Shown in pieces: positions 25,193 through 33,559 of a DNA stretch of 54,476 bases (its first letter is position 1; each line of letters begins with the position of its first letter). The DNA is from Pleurocapsales cyanobacterium LEGE 06147. Lineage in GTDB: Bacteria; Cyanobacteriota; Cyanobacteriia; Cyanobacteriales; Xenococcaceae. A model generated the notes under the pieces. That model had not been told where the DNA came from, searched no databases, and saw only the letters and a program-made list of their open reading frames with translations. The translations under genes and the position numbers were made by a program. The stretch spans positions 1-54,476 of the forward strand of contig JADEWQ010000031.1 of NCBI GenBank assembly GCA_015207585.1, given 5' to 3'.

Positions 25193-26104
25193 TCATTTTT
25201 TCTCAGTTTTGCTCAGTACTTTATTAAGAAATTTAGGAAGTTCTGAAGGTTTTTTAGCCATCTCTATTCCTGCTTCTTTAAATGCGGTAACAGTCTGTCG
25301 CTCCGTTTTAGTAAAAGCGACAGAGTAGGATAGTTGATTAGCAATAATCGTAGCCGCATTGAGGAAAATTTTTTCTCGTGGCGCACGTAAACCTGCTAGA
25401 TAAGCAATAACTGGTTTAGTTCTCTGGGAATTGAGGTAATAGGCAGCAGCTTCTTCTTGGGCGTTATCGGATTTGACAATCAAAACAATTGCTTTGGTAG
25501 TATCATCGGCTTCGAGAATAGGCAACCACTGTTGAAAACCAGAACCGACGATTCTATCTCTACCCAAACTCACGACCAGCGACTGACCGATTCCAGCTCG
25601 ATTTAACGCCAAAGCCACTTCATCACACATATGAGAACTGCGTCCGACGATCCCAACGCTTCCCGCCTTATAACAAGGGGTATTGAACGTACCGAGACAG
25701 ACTCGATCGGGAATGAAGATTCCATTGCTTCCCGGTCCTAAAAGCAGAGTATTGGTTTTTTGAGCATGGGATAGCAGCTGTGCTACATCGAGGGGAGGAA
25801 CCCCAGCACTAAGCACGATAACTTGTCTAATTCCAGCCGCGATCGCTTCTAAAGCAGCATCGAGTACTTGATAAGGAGGATCGAAAATGAGGGTGGCTTC
25901 TACTTCTCCTAATTGCTCGATCGCATCTTCTACAAGGTCAAATACTGGGATCTGCTCGATTTCTCCACCCCCTTGACCGGCACTAATACCCGCTACAATC
26001 GCTGTCCCGTAGGCTTTCATTCGTGCGGCATAGTGAGAAACCATTGGTTCGGCAATTCCCTGTAGGATAACCCTATTCGGTTGCTTCCAATTAATCTTTT
26101 TCAT
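25193..26104 (-). CDS. Succinyl-CoA synthetase alpha-subunit-like protein lacking the catalytic His
   Basis: This 303-aa protein has a CoA-binding Rossmann domain (VILQGIAEP, then PVFDLVEDAI and VLSAGVPP) and a CoA-ligase domain. In SucD the active-site loop is GHAGAI with the phosphohistidine; here the aligned segment is LNAATI (248-253), with Asn249 in the His position. Other normally invariant Gly residues of this loop are lost too. It follows a SucC-like gene by 25 bp and should pair with it. Either it lost succinyl-CoA synthetase activity or it works by another mechanism. Confidence 0.72.
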   Translation of the reverse strand: MKKINWKQPNRVILQGIAEPMVSHYAARMKAYGTAIVAGISAGQGGGEIEQIPVFDLVEDAIEQLGEVEATLIFDPPYQVLDAALEAIAAGIRQVIVLSAGVPPLDVAQLLSHAQKTNTLLLGPGSNGIFIPDRVCLGTFNTPCYKAGSVGIVGRSSHMCDEVALALNRAGIGQSLVVSLGRDRIVGSGFQQWLPILEADDTTKAIVLIVKSDNAQEEAAAYYLNSQRTKPVIAYLAGLRAPREKIFLNAATIIANQLSYSVAFTKTERQTVTAFKEAGIEMAKKPSELPKFLNKVLSKTEKK

Positions 26105-26129
26105 AAGTAAGTTAACTATCTCCTTGCCA

Positions 26130-27356
26130 TTAGCGCGATTTAGCCAAAGCGATCGCCTCAGATACGGCTTCTTCTAAACTATCAGTCCAAAAAATTGACG
26201 TTTCCCTCAACTCTTCGGGAAAAAAAGGAAATGGTTGGTCCAGAAGACGCAAAACTAACTTACCCGACGGCAAATGCTGGGATTGAGCACTAGATTGGTT
26301 AGTAGTTCGAGGGGAAGAATGAGATAAGATTGGCTCGGTTTCTTCTTGGTTCGTTTGAAGATAATCGGCTATTATCCGAGCGACTGACTGATTAATTTCT
26401 GGTTCTGCCAAAATATTAATTAATATTACTTTCACTCCTCTTATTTTCTCTAAGTCTGCTATAGCTTGTGGCAACTGCTGATTCACACTAGAATCGTCAA
26501 CTACTGCACAACAAGCTGGTCTTCCCTTACCCTGACACAACAAATCCCAGCTAATCAAAGCCAAATCTAAACTATTACAGATAATAGCTATATTGCCTTT
26601 TTCTTCTCTCCAATCCAGCCAATGGGGAGCAGCCAATCCGGAATTTAAAAGTACTGTTGTCGAGTTTGTAATGCTATTACCAAACTTATTTGCTTTACTA
26701 GCGACGGTTAAAGCCAAAATATCGGGATGCCTTGCTAAAGCATAGTCATTGACGCTAATTTTGCCATCAAGAGCCATTAACTCTCCGGTCGGACTTACTC
26801 CTAAAGGATTAATTTCGATTAGATCCAAATCTTTCTCTATAAACAGGCGATACATTTTTTCGATCACTGCGCTAACAGAGCGAATTAATTCTTTTGCCAG
26901 TCCCATTTTGAGAGTTAAACGCCGCGCATAAAAAGGAGAAAATTCTGCTTCCACTACTACTTGTTGTAAGTTTTCAAGGAGTGCTTCGACATTCATACCT
27001 CCTGGAGAAGAGCCAAGTAATACGGGACGCTGTAGTTGATAATCGAGTACTACAGCCAGAAAAAATTCTTGCTCGGCATTATAACGAGCTTCAGCCAAAA
27101 GAACTTCTGGATATTCTCCAAAAATCGCCAAATTAAAAATATTGCGTGCGGCGGCGATCGCATCGATAGTATTGGCAACGAAGCGTATACCTCCAGCCTT
27201 TCCTCTACCTCCCACTCGCACTTGAGATTTGAGAACCACTGGGTAGGGAATTTGTAACTGTTTTAGTTCTCTAGCCTCTTTGATTGTTTGGGAGGGTAAT
27301 ACCGGAATACCCACCTCTCTAAATAATTCTTTAGCTTGATATTCAAGTAAGTCCAT
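26130..27356 (-). CDS. Succinyl-CoA synthetase beta-subunit-like (ATP-grasp) protein
   Basis: This 408-aa protein has an N-terminal ATP-grasp domain: MDLLEYQAKELF, KSQVRVGGRGKAGGI with the nucleotide-binding Lys, and metal-site segments EINPLGV and ALDGKI. The C-terminal CoA-ligase domain (about 240-408) is divergent: GNIAIICNSLDLALIS stands where a Gly-rich G-x-G-L loop is normal, followed by a Ser/Gln-rich insert (about 345-365). It is first in an operon with the alpha-like gene. ATP binding seems intact, but the second half has drifted. Confidence 0.75.
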   Translation of the reverse strand: MDLLEYQAKELFREVGIPVLPSQTIKEARELKQLQIPYPVVLKSQVRVGGRGKAGGIRFVANTIDAIAAARNIFNLAIFGEYPEVLLAEARYNAEQEFFLAVVLDYQLQRPVLLGSSPGGMNVEALLENLQQVVVEAEFSPFYARRLTLKMGLAKELIRSVSAVIEKMYRLFIEKDLDLIEINPLGVSPTGELMALDGKISVNDYALARHPDILALTVASKANKFGNSITNSTTVLLNSGLAAPHWLDWREEKGNIAIICNSLDLALISWDLLCQGKGRPACCAVVDDSSVNQQLPQAIADLEKIRGVKVILINILAEPEINQSVARIIADYLQTNQEETEPILSHSSPRTTNQSSAQSQHLPSGKLVLRLLDQPFPFFPEELRETSIFWTDSLEEAVSEAIALAKSR

Positions 27357-27691
27357 ATTGATTATTTTGCGAATAGCTTGAAAGCAAAGTCAAGAAACAA
27401 TTATGATAGGAAAGAAGTCAAGATCCCATGCTGTAAGTTGAGAGAGTCAATTACTTAAGAAATGCAAGGTGAAAGATCACAAGCTAGGGGTTGCTAATGT
27501 CTTATACTCTTGATTAGTTGTCCATTATTGCCATCGGCAAGTGCTGAACTTTAAGCCATGCCTAACCAATGTCACGAGCGGGTATTTCGCCCGCTCGAGC
27601 AAGACTAAAATATTCGCTTCCCAGACAGACAGGGAGACAACTAACCATTAAAAAGGGAAAGACAGCAGTATTTCACAACAATGGAAGGGGA
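27357..27691. other. Intergenic region with a GC-rich hairpin
   Basis: The region separates divergent genes. GAGCGGG(tatttcg)CCCGCTC at about 27577-27597 forms a perfect 7-bp stem. An open frame crosses it from 27569 into the next gene, but the palindromic content makes translation of this part unlikely. Confidence 0.5.
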
Positions 27692-28408
27692 ATGGAACAA
27701 GTTTTAATTATTGTCAACGCTGAAGTTAACGAACAAGGGAAAATAGTTTCGGCATCGCCGGTGACAGAAAAAATGGTCACTGCTATCCGAAAAGGAATTG
27801 CTAACTACTCCTCTGTCCCGACACATGTTGAAGTAGTAGCGGCAGGCAGTTTATGGTCTAAAGCAGCCAAATCTGCTCTAGAAAATTCCCAGCTCGTCTA
27901 TTGTCCCCTAACAATCCAATTGCCTGAATATTTGGATTTTCCTGCTAAAGAAATTTACTCGGCTTGTAGAGATATTAGTGGCAGACGTAGCTGGGTCGAA
28001 CAAAAGCTAGGCTACAAAACTAGCGTAGGGGATTCTTGGTTGGGTCATCTCTGGCTACCCATTGTGTTAACGGCTAAAGGACCGCTTTATGCCGAAGTAA
28101 TCGGTGAAGGAGCAATACCCAATTCTTACGAACAACCGATCGAGCTGCCCGAAAATCAACGCCAGTCTCTGTATTATCTTGCCTACAATTTGCTCGATTC
28201 ATTAGCGGCACCGCCAGCAGTATACTTGCTTCAGTTCAGTTTGCACGGTAATGAGCTTATTTTTGACCGGCTTTGGCCTTTTCCAGCGGCCCCCGCTCTT
28301 GCTAGTGTGAAAACACAAGATCCAGATTTATATGCCTGTCATTGGTGTTGCTTGACCGATCGACCGATTTTAGATCTGGCTATTTTAGCGACGAAAATAC
28401 CAACTTAA
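27692..28408 (+). CDS. Conserved hypothetical protein
   Basis: From ATG 27692 this is a 238-aa soluble protein (MEQVLIIVNAEVNEQGKIVS...). Notable segments are HVEVVAAGSLWSKAAKSAL, GDSWLGHLWLP, and PAVYLLQFSLHG followed by FDRLWPFPAAPALA. I recognise no catalytic motif or named family. A longer in-frame start at 27569 would cross a GC hairpin and is less likely. It sits alone between the SucC-like gene and a transposon fragment. Confidence 0.6.
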   Translation: MEQVLIIVNAEVNEQGKIVSASPVTEKMVTAIRKGIANYSSVPTHVEVVAAGSLWSKAAKSALENSQLVYCPLTIQLPEYLDFPAKEIYSACRDISGRRSWVEQKLGYKTSVGDSWLGHLWLPIVLTAKGPLYAEVIGEGAIPNSYEQPIELPENQRQSLYYLAYNLLDSLAAPPAVYLLQFSLHGNELIFDRLWPFPAAPALASVKTQDPDLYACHWCCLTDRPILDLAILATKIPT

Positions 28409-28559
28409 CTCTGAAAAATTAAGTTCATCCCCCGCTGTTGTTGCGGGAAATTTTGCGTTCTTAGTCATTAGTAGGGGCGATTCGCGCCCTCTTTGCACTG
28501 CGCTAGCGTAGCTCCTCCGAAGGAGGCAAGCAGCATCGCCCGTACGTTGGTCATTAGTC

Positions 28560-29098
28560 ATTGGGAATTGATACAAATTAAAGGAAGTAAGAATCGTGAA
28601 AAAACTAAACTCAGAATAGCTAAACAACATTATCGTGTTGCTAGTATTCGTCAAGATATTTTACACAAGTTGACTAGCTACCTTACTAAGAACCGCGGTG
28701 AAGTAGTTACAGAAGACTTGAAAGTATCTAACTTGATGAAAAACCATCATCTAGCTAGAGCTATAGCTAATGGTGGATTTTCTGAATTTAAACGTCAAAT
28801 AACTTATAAATCCAATTGGTACGGCACGACTCACACCACTGTTGATACTTTTTATCCCAGCAGTAAAACTTGTTCTAATTGCGGAACTATTCAAAAGACT
28901 CTCAAGTTATCCGAGAGAGTCTTTAGCTGTAATGAGTGTGGCTTCAGTCTTGATAGAGACTTAAATGCTAGTTATAACCTAGTCAAGATGGCGGTAAGCT
29001 CTACCGTTTCACGGGGCTTACAAGCACCGGAACCAAGTTCCGGCGACTGCCCCTCAGCTTGGGGACAGAGTAGGTTACAGAAACTTCGGTTTCAGTGA
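28560..29098 (+). pseudogene. 5'-truncated TnpB (IS200/IS605-family) fragment
   Basis: The C-terminal half of a TnpB-type RNA-guided nuclease. It has a basic helix (GSKNREKTKLRIAK), the RuvC-II Glu in VVTEDLKVSNLM, the zinc ribbon (CSNCG and CNECG) and the RuvC-III Asp in DRDLNASYN. The N-terminal half with RuvC-I Asp is absent, replaced upstream by a GC-rich dispersed repeat (28470-28555). The frame is open to TGA 29096-29098 because it continues into right-end sequence. It cannot be active alone. Confidence 0.82.
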
Positions 29099-29110
29099 CT
29101 CTGAATGAAG
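28990..29110 (+). mobile_element. Right-end hairpins of the TnpB element (possible guide-RNA region)
   Basis: Two stems follow the zinc-ribbon codons: CCGGAAC(caa)GTTCCGG and CCCC(tcagctt)GGGG. TnpB elements end with such structures, which overlap the tnpB 3' end and form the guide-RNA scaffold. The 14-mer ACGGGGCTTACAAG (29011-29024) recurs at 53802-53815 beside another hairpin. Confidence 0.5.
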
Positions 29111-29246
29111 CAGGAATAAGACATCAAGATAGTGTTTAAGTTTGTCTAACTTCATCCTATCTTGTCTAAGTTCTTAAGAGCGGAAACAGTAGATTTGGTA
29201 AGCTGAAATTCTAGATCTTCGATCGCGACTATCATCAGCTTCAATT

Positions 29247-32200
29247 ATGAATTGTCTTTCCCGTGTCTGTTCCTCATCCTCGATCCGAATTTTGCTGGCA
29301 GATGACGATGCTGATCTGGGCGAGTCTGTCAAAGGTTTATTGAGTCAACAATATAACGTGGAGGTGGTAAGTGATGGAGTGGCAGCATTAGCGGCTGTTC
29401 GACGGCAACCTCCCGATTTGATTTTATTAGATATCATGATACCAGGGTTAGACTGGTTGGAATTGTTGCGCCAACTGCGAATCGAGGAAGCCAGCCACAA
29501 AATTCCCATTATTTTGCTCTGTGTCCGTGGCTCAGAAGAGTCGTGGCTTGAAAAATTTGAAGTTGAAGCAGACGATTATTTACTCAAGCCATTCTCCGAG
29601 CGCGAACTGTTAGCTCGCGTTAGGGTAAATCTAGAAATAGTAAGGTTGCGACAAGAGGCAACTAATCGAGAGCAGCATGGAAGAACGGAAGCTGAGGCAG
29701 TCAGAGCACAAATTACCGATAGACTCGAAAGCATTACTGACGGCTTCTTCTCTCTAGACGAGCAGTGGCGTTTTACTTACGTGAATCAAGCGTCTGAACA
29801 GTTGTGGGGGAAAACGAGGGATGAGCTGTTAGGACAATCGATCTGGGAAATATACCCGTCATTAGTTGGCTCTGTTTTTGAAGAACAACTTCGTCGAGCT
29901 GTTACCAAAAGAGTTGCCATATACTTTGAAACGCTCTCCGTTCGGGTTGAGCTTTGGCATGAGGTCCATGCTTATCCCTGCCACCATGGGCTTTATGTAT
30001 ATTGGCGAGATATCAGCGAACGTAAACAGGTAGAAGAAGCCCTCCAAAGACGGGAAGAGAAATTGAATTCGATCGCCAACGCCGTGCCAGCTTTGATTGC
30101 TTACGTGGATAAGGAGCAACGCTATCGTTTTGGCAATAAGGCTTATAAAGAGTGGTTCGGGCATCCTGTCACAGAGGTTTACGGCAAACATATTCGAGAA
30201 GTATTGGGCGAACCTGCTTATGAAACTATTCGTCCTTATGTCGAGCAGGCACTATCGGGTCGACAAGTCAGCTTTGAGAGCCAGGTTCCCTATCGCCATG
30301 GAGGAACGCGCTATGTCAGTGCGTCCTATATTCCTCAAATAGACAGCCAGGGAATCGTGGAAGGATATGTGGGATTGGTAAACGATATTACCGAGCGCAA
30401 GCAGGTGGAAGAGGCATTACAACAAGCTAATACTCGTCTCAGACTGGCACTTGATGCAGCCAAAATGGGAGATTGGAGTTGGGATGCTACAACCGATATC
30501 GTGACATTTTCCCAGCAGGCAGGTAAAATTTTTGGCATTTCACCAGGACCTTATATAACCTGGACGAAGATTATCGGCGAACTGCTTTATGGCGAAGATA
30601 AAGAGCGCGTTCGTCTGGCTATCGAACGAGCTATTGAGGAACGTAGTGATTACGACATCGAATATCGAGTAATTCTTGCCGATGGCACAAAAAGATGGAT
30701 TGCTGCGAAAGGAGGCGCTCAGTACGATGCTTCTGGAAATGTCTTGGGTATGCTAGGAGTAGTACAAGATATAACAGAGCGCAAGCAAACTGAGGAAGCT
30801 TTGCTCGAAAGCGAAGAGCGCTTCCGGCAGATGGCAGAAACTATCCAAGATGTCTTTTGGATTACTGATTTTCCCGTGCCTCGAATTCTCTATATCAGTC
30901 CTGCCTACGAACGGATTTGGGGACGTTCCCGGGACGACCTTTATGGCGACTACACGAATTGGGTCAAAACTATTCATCCCAAAGACCGACAGAGAGTACT
31001 GGCACTCGCTTTAACCTGCCAGCAGGAAAACCCTGTAGAGAATGAATATCGCATCGTGCGTCCGAATGGTTCGATTCGCTGGATTCGCGATCGCGGTTTT
31101 GTCCTTCGAGATAAATCGGGTGAAATCAAACGAGTGATTGGGGTTGCCCAAGACATTACTGCTCGCAAACAAATCGAGGAGGATCTCCGTTTAAGTGAAA
31201 ATCGCTACCGTACTCTTGCCGATGCCGTTCCCCAACTGATTTGGATTAATGATGCCAATGGCAAGGTTCAATTTTTTAATCAACGCTGGCAGGTTTATAC
31301 AGGGGTAAGTCTCAAGTTGGATGTAGAAGTGTGTGATAAGATCGTTCATCCAGAAGATCTTCAGCTTGTTTTTGAAGCAAGAACCAAAGCGATTCAAATA
31401 CTCGAGGCTTATGAAGTAGAATGTCGCCTCAAACGGTTCGACCAAACTTATCGCTGGCATCTCGCTCGAGTGGTGCCTTTCAAAGACAGTCGAGGGCAAG
31501 TACTTTATTGGTTCGGCACTGCAACTGATATTGACGACATCAAGCGAGTGGAAGCAGAGCAACGTTTTTTGGCTGAGACAAGCGCAGTGTTAGCATCATC
31601 CCTCGATTATCAAACTACCTTAACCAACATTGCCCGGCTAGCAGTACCATTTTTAGCTGATTATTGCTTTTTCGATCTCGTAAAGACTGACAACAAGATT
31701 GAACGAGTTGCTTGGCATCATGTTAATCCTGAGAAACGAGAATGGTTCGATCTAATACAGCGTTATATTCCATCCCAAGACTTGGAAAATCATCCGGTTG
31801 CCCGCGTGCTATTAAAGGGTGATTCAATCTTGGTTTCTGAAGTAACCGATGAGTGGATGCAATCCATTGCTACCAGTCCCGAACACCTGAAATTCATCCG
31901 AGATAGTCAATTGCGATCGCTCATTACCGTACCCTTGATTACCCGCGAACAAAAACTCGGTGCGCTAACCCTCTGTTATACCGCCGAATCAGGTCGTTAC
32001 TATACTCAAACTGACTTAACTTTGGTCCAAGAGTTAGCCAATCGAGCTGCTCTAGCACTGGACAATGCTCAATTGTACCGCCAAACACGGGAAGCCAATC
32101 GTATTAAAGATGAATTTTTGGCAGTTCTTTCTCACGAGCTGCGCACGCCCCTTACTCCTATCTTGGGATGGGCAAAGCTGTTGCGTACTTTTAAGTTTAA

Positions 32201-33302
32201 TAAAGCAGAAACCGATACTGCCCTTGCCACCATCGAGCAGAATGCTACGATTCAAATTCAGCTCATTAATGATTTACTCGATGTTGCTACTATTTTGCGA
32301 GGAAAACTTGCCCTAAATATTTCTCCGGTCAACTTAGTCGTTCCGATAGAAGCTGCAATAGAAACGGTAGGACTAGCCGCACAAGCCAACTCCATTCAAA
32401 TTCAAACCCAATTTGCTAGTGATGTCGGTTTAGTTGCTGGCGACTCCGGTAGGCTACAACAGGTCGTTTGGAATTTACTCTCTAATGCCGTCAAGTTTAC
32501 TCCTGCTGGTGGACGGGTTGAGGTAAGGCTGTCATCGGTCACCGCTCGTTCATCATTGGTAGAAACTGATAGATCGCAAAGGACAAATGACCAAAAACAA
32601 ATGACCGAGGACAAATTTGCTCAAATTACCGTTAGCGATACCGGCAGAGGTATCTCCCCAGATTTCCTTCCTTACATTTTCGATTATTTCCGCCAAGCGG
32701 ACAGTTCATCTACTCGCAAAGTTGGTGGATTGGGATTGGGACTGGCGATTGTCCGTCACATTGTGGAATTGCATGGCGGTACAGTGCGGGCGTTCAGTGC
32801 AGGTAAGGGACAGGGAGCAACTTTTACGGTGCGGCTTCCAGTATTGACAGATGAAAGCAGAAGCATAAGAGATGACAATAGTACCTCACCGTCTGCGTCT
32901 GTTTTGCCTCTCCTGGCAGGAATAAGAATCCTCGTTGTTGATGATGAGATCCATACGCGGGAGTTGTTGACCGTTATTTTGCAACAGGCGGGAGCGGCTG
33001 TCATAACGGTGGCATCGGCAGCGGAAGTATTGACAACACTGGCACAAGCGGAATTTGACGTGCTGATCGGTGATATTGGGATGCCCGATATGGACGGCTA
33101 CAGCCTAATGCGTCAAATCAGAACTTCATCACAACCACAAGCGGAAATCCCAGCGATCGCCTTAACTGCCTATGTCGGAGAGTTCAATCGTCAAAAGGCA
33201 ATTGCGGTAGGTTTTCAACGCCATCTTGCTAAACCAATAGAGCCAAATGAATTAGTGACAGCAGTAGCTACCTTAGTTAAAGAATTTATCAATCAGAGGT
33301 AA
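29247..33302 (+). CDS. Hybrid histidine kinase: REC-PAS(x5)-GAF-HisKA-HATPase-REC
   Basis: This 1351-aa soluble signalling protein has an N-terminal receiver (about 13-128; Asp62, Lys114) and about five PAS domains (160-770), most ending in the PAC-like DI(S/T)ERKQ or DITARKQ. A GAF domain (775-940) follows, then HisKA with phosphoacceptor His963 (LSHELRTPLTP), an HATPase domain (VVWNLLSNAVKFTP, SDTGRGISP, GGLGLGLAI) and a C-terminal receiver with Asp1276. No membrane helix, so it senses cytoplasmic or diffusible signals such as redox, light or oxygen. A low-complexity insert (TDRSQRTNDQKQMTEDK) lies inside the ATPase domain. No partner regulator is adjacent. Confidence 0.93.
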   Translation: MNCLSRVCSSSSIRILLADDDADLGESVKGLLSQQYNVEVVSDGVAALAAVRRQPPDLILLDIMIPGLDWLELLRQLRIEEASHKIPIILLCVRGSEESWLEKFEVEADDYLLKPFSERELLARVRVNLEIVRLRQEATNREQHGRTEAEAVRAQITDRLESITDGFFSLDEQWRFTYVNQASEQLWGKTRDELLGQSIWEIYPSLVGSVFEEQLRRAVTKRVAIYFETLSVRVELWHEVHAYPCHHGLYVYWRDISERKQVEEALQRREEKLNSIANAVPALIAYVDKEQRYRFGNKAYKEWFGHPVTEVYGKHIREVLGEPAYETIRPYVEQALSGRQVSFESQVPYRHGGTRYVSASYIPQIDSQGIVEGYVGLVNDITERKQVEEALQQANTRLRLALDAAKMGDWSWDATTDIVTFSQQAGKIFGISPGPYITWTKIIGELLYGEDKERVRLAIERAIEERSDYDIEYRVILADGTKRWIAAKGGAQYDASGNVLGMLGVVQDITERKQTEEALLESEERFRQMAETIQDVFWITDFPVPRILYISPAYERIWGRSRDDLYGDYTNWVKTIHPKDRQRVLALALTCQQENPVENEYRIVRPNGSIRWIRDRGFVLRDKSGEIKRVIGVAQDITARKQIEEDLRLSENRYRTLADAVPQLIWINDANGKVQFFNQRWQVYTGVSLKLDVEVCDKIVHPEDLQLVFEARTKAIQILEAYEVECRLKRFDQTYRWHLARVVPFKDSRGQVLYWFGTATDIDDIKRVEAEQRFLAETSAVLASSLDYQTTLTNIARLAVPFLADYCFFDLVKTDNKIERVAWHHVNPEKREWFDLIQRYIPSQDLENHPVARVLLKGDSILVSEVTDEWMQSIATSPEHLKFIRDSQLRSLITVPLITREQKLGALTLCYTAESGRYYTQTDLTLVQELANRAALALDNAQLYRQTREANRIKDEFLAVLSHELRTPLTPILGWAKLLRTFKFNKAETDTALATIEQNATIQIQLINDLLDVATILRGKLALNISPVNLVVPIEAAIETVGLAAQANSIQIQTQFASDVGLVAGDSGRLQQVVWNLLSNAVKFTPAGGRVEVRLSSVTARSSLVETDRSQRTNDQKQMTEDKFAQITVSDTGRGISPDFLPYIFDYFRQADSSSTRKVGGLGLGLAIVRHIVELHGGTVRAFSAGKGQGATFTVRLPVLTDESRSIRDDNSTSPSASVLPLLAGIRILVVDDEIHTRELLTVILQQAGAAVITVASAAEVLTTLAQAEFDVLIGDIGMPDMDGYSLMRQIRTSSQPQAEIPAIALTAYVGEFNRQKAIAVGFQRHLAKPIEPNELVTAVATLVKEFINQR

Positions 33303-33317
33303 TACGCAAAAACCCTT

Positions 33318-33514
33318 GGAAGACCTCGCAATTTTGTCGTCATTGTTTCAAATGGGACAGGCGAAATCGTAGAGGAGATAAGTTCTTGTGCGTTAACTGC
33401 GGTCATTGCGAACACGCTGACTTCAATGCCTCCAAAAACCTAGAACTTCTAGGATTGCTAGGATTGTATGGTATCTATGACCTACAAAATTCAAAATGTC
33501 AAAGTTTTGAATAA
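33318..33514 (+). pseudogene. Frameshifted TnpB zinc-ribbon scrap
   Basis: One frame gives WKTSQFCRHCFKWD. After a shift, another gives GDKFLCVNCGHCEHADFNAS and KNLELLGLLGLYGIYDL to a stop at 33512-33514. This is the C-x2-C/C-x2-C zinc ribbon and RuvC-III Asp (ADFNASKN) of a TnpB-like protein. Everything upstream is missing, apparently replaced by the histidine-kinase gene ending at 33302. Confidence 0.7.
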
Positions 33515-33559
33515 CTATAATAGTCCAGTGCCCAAAAATTTATTTTCTGTCTGCTCAAA

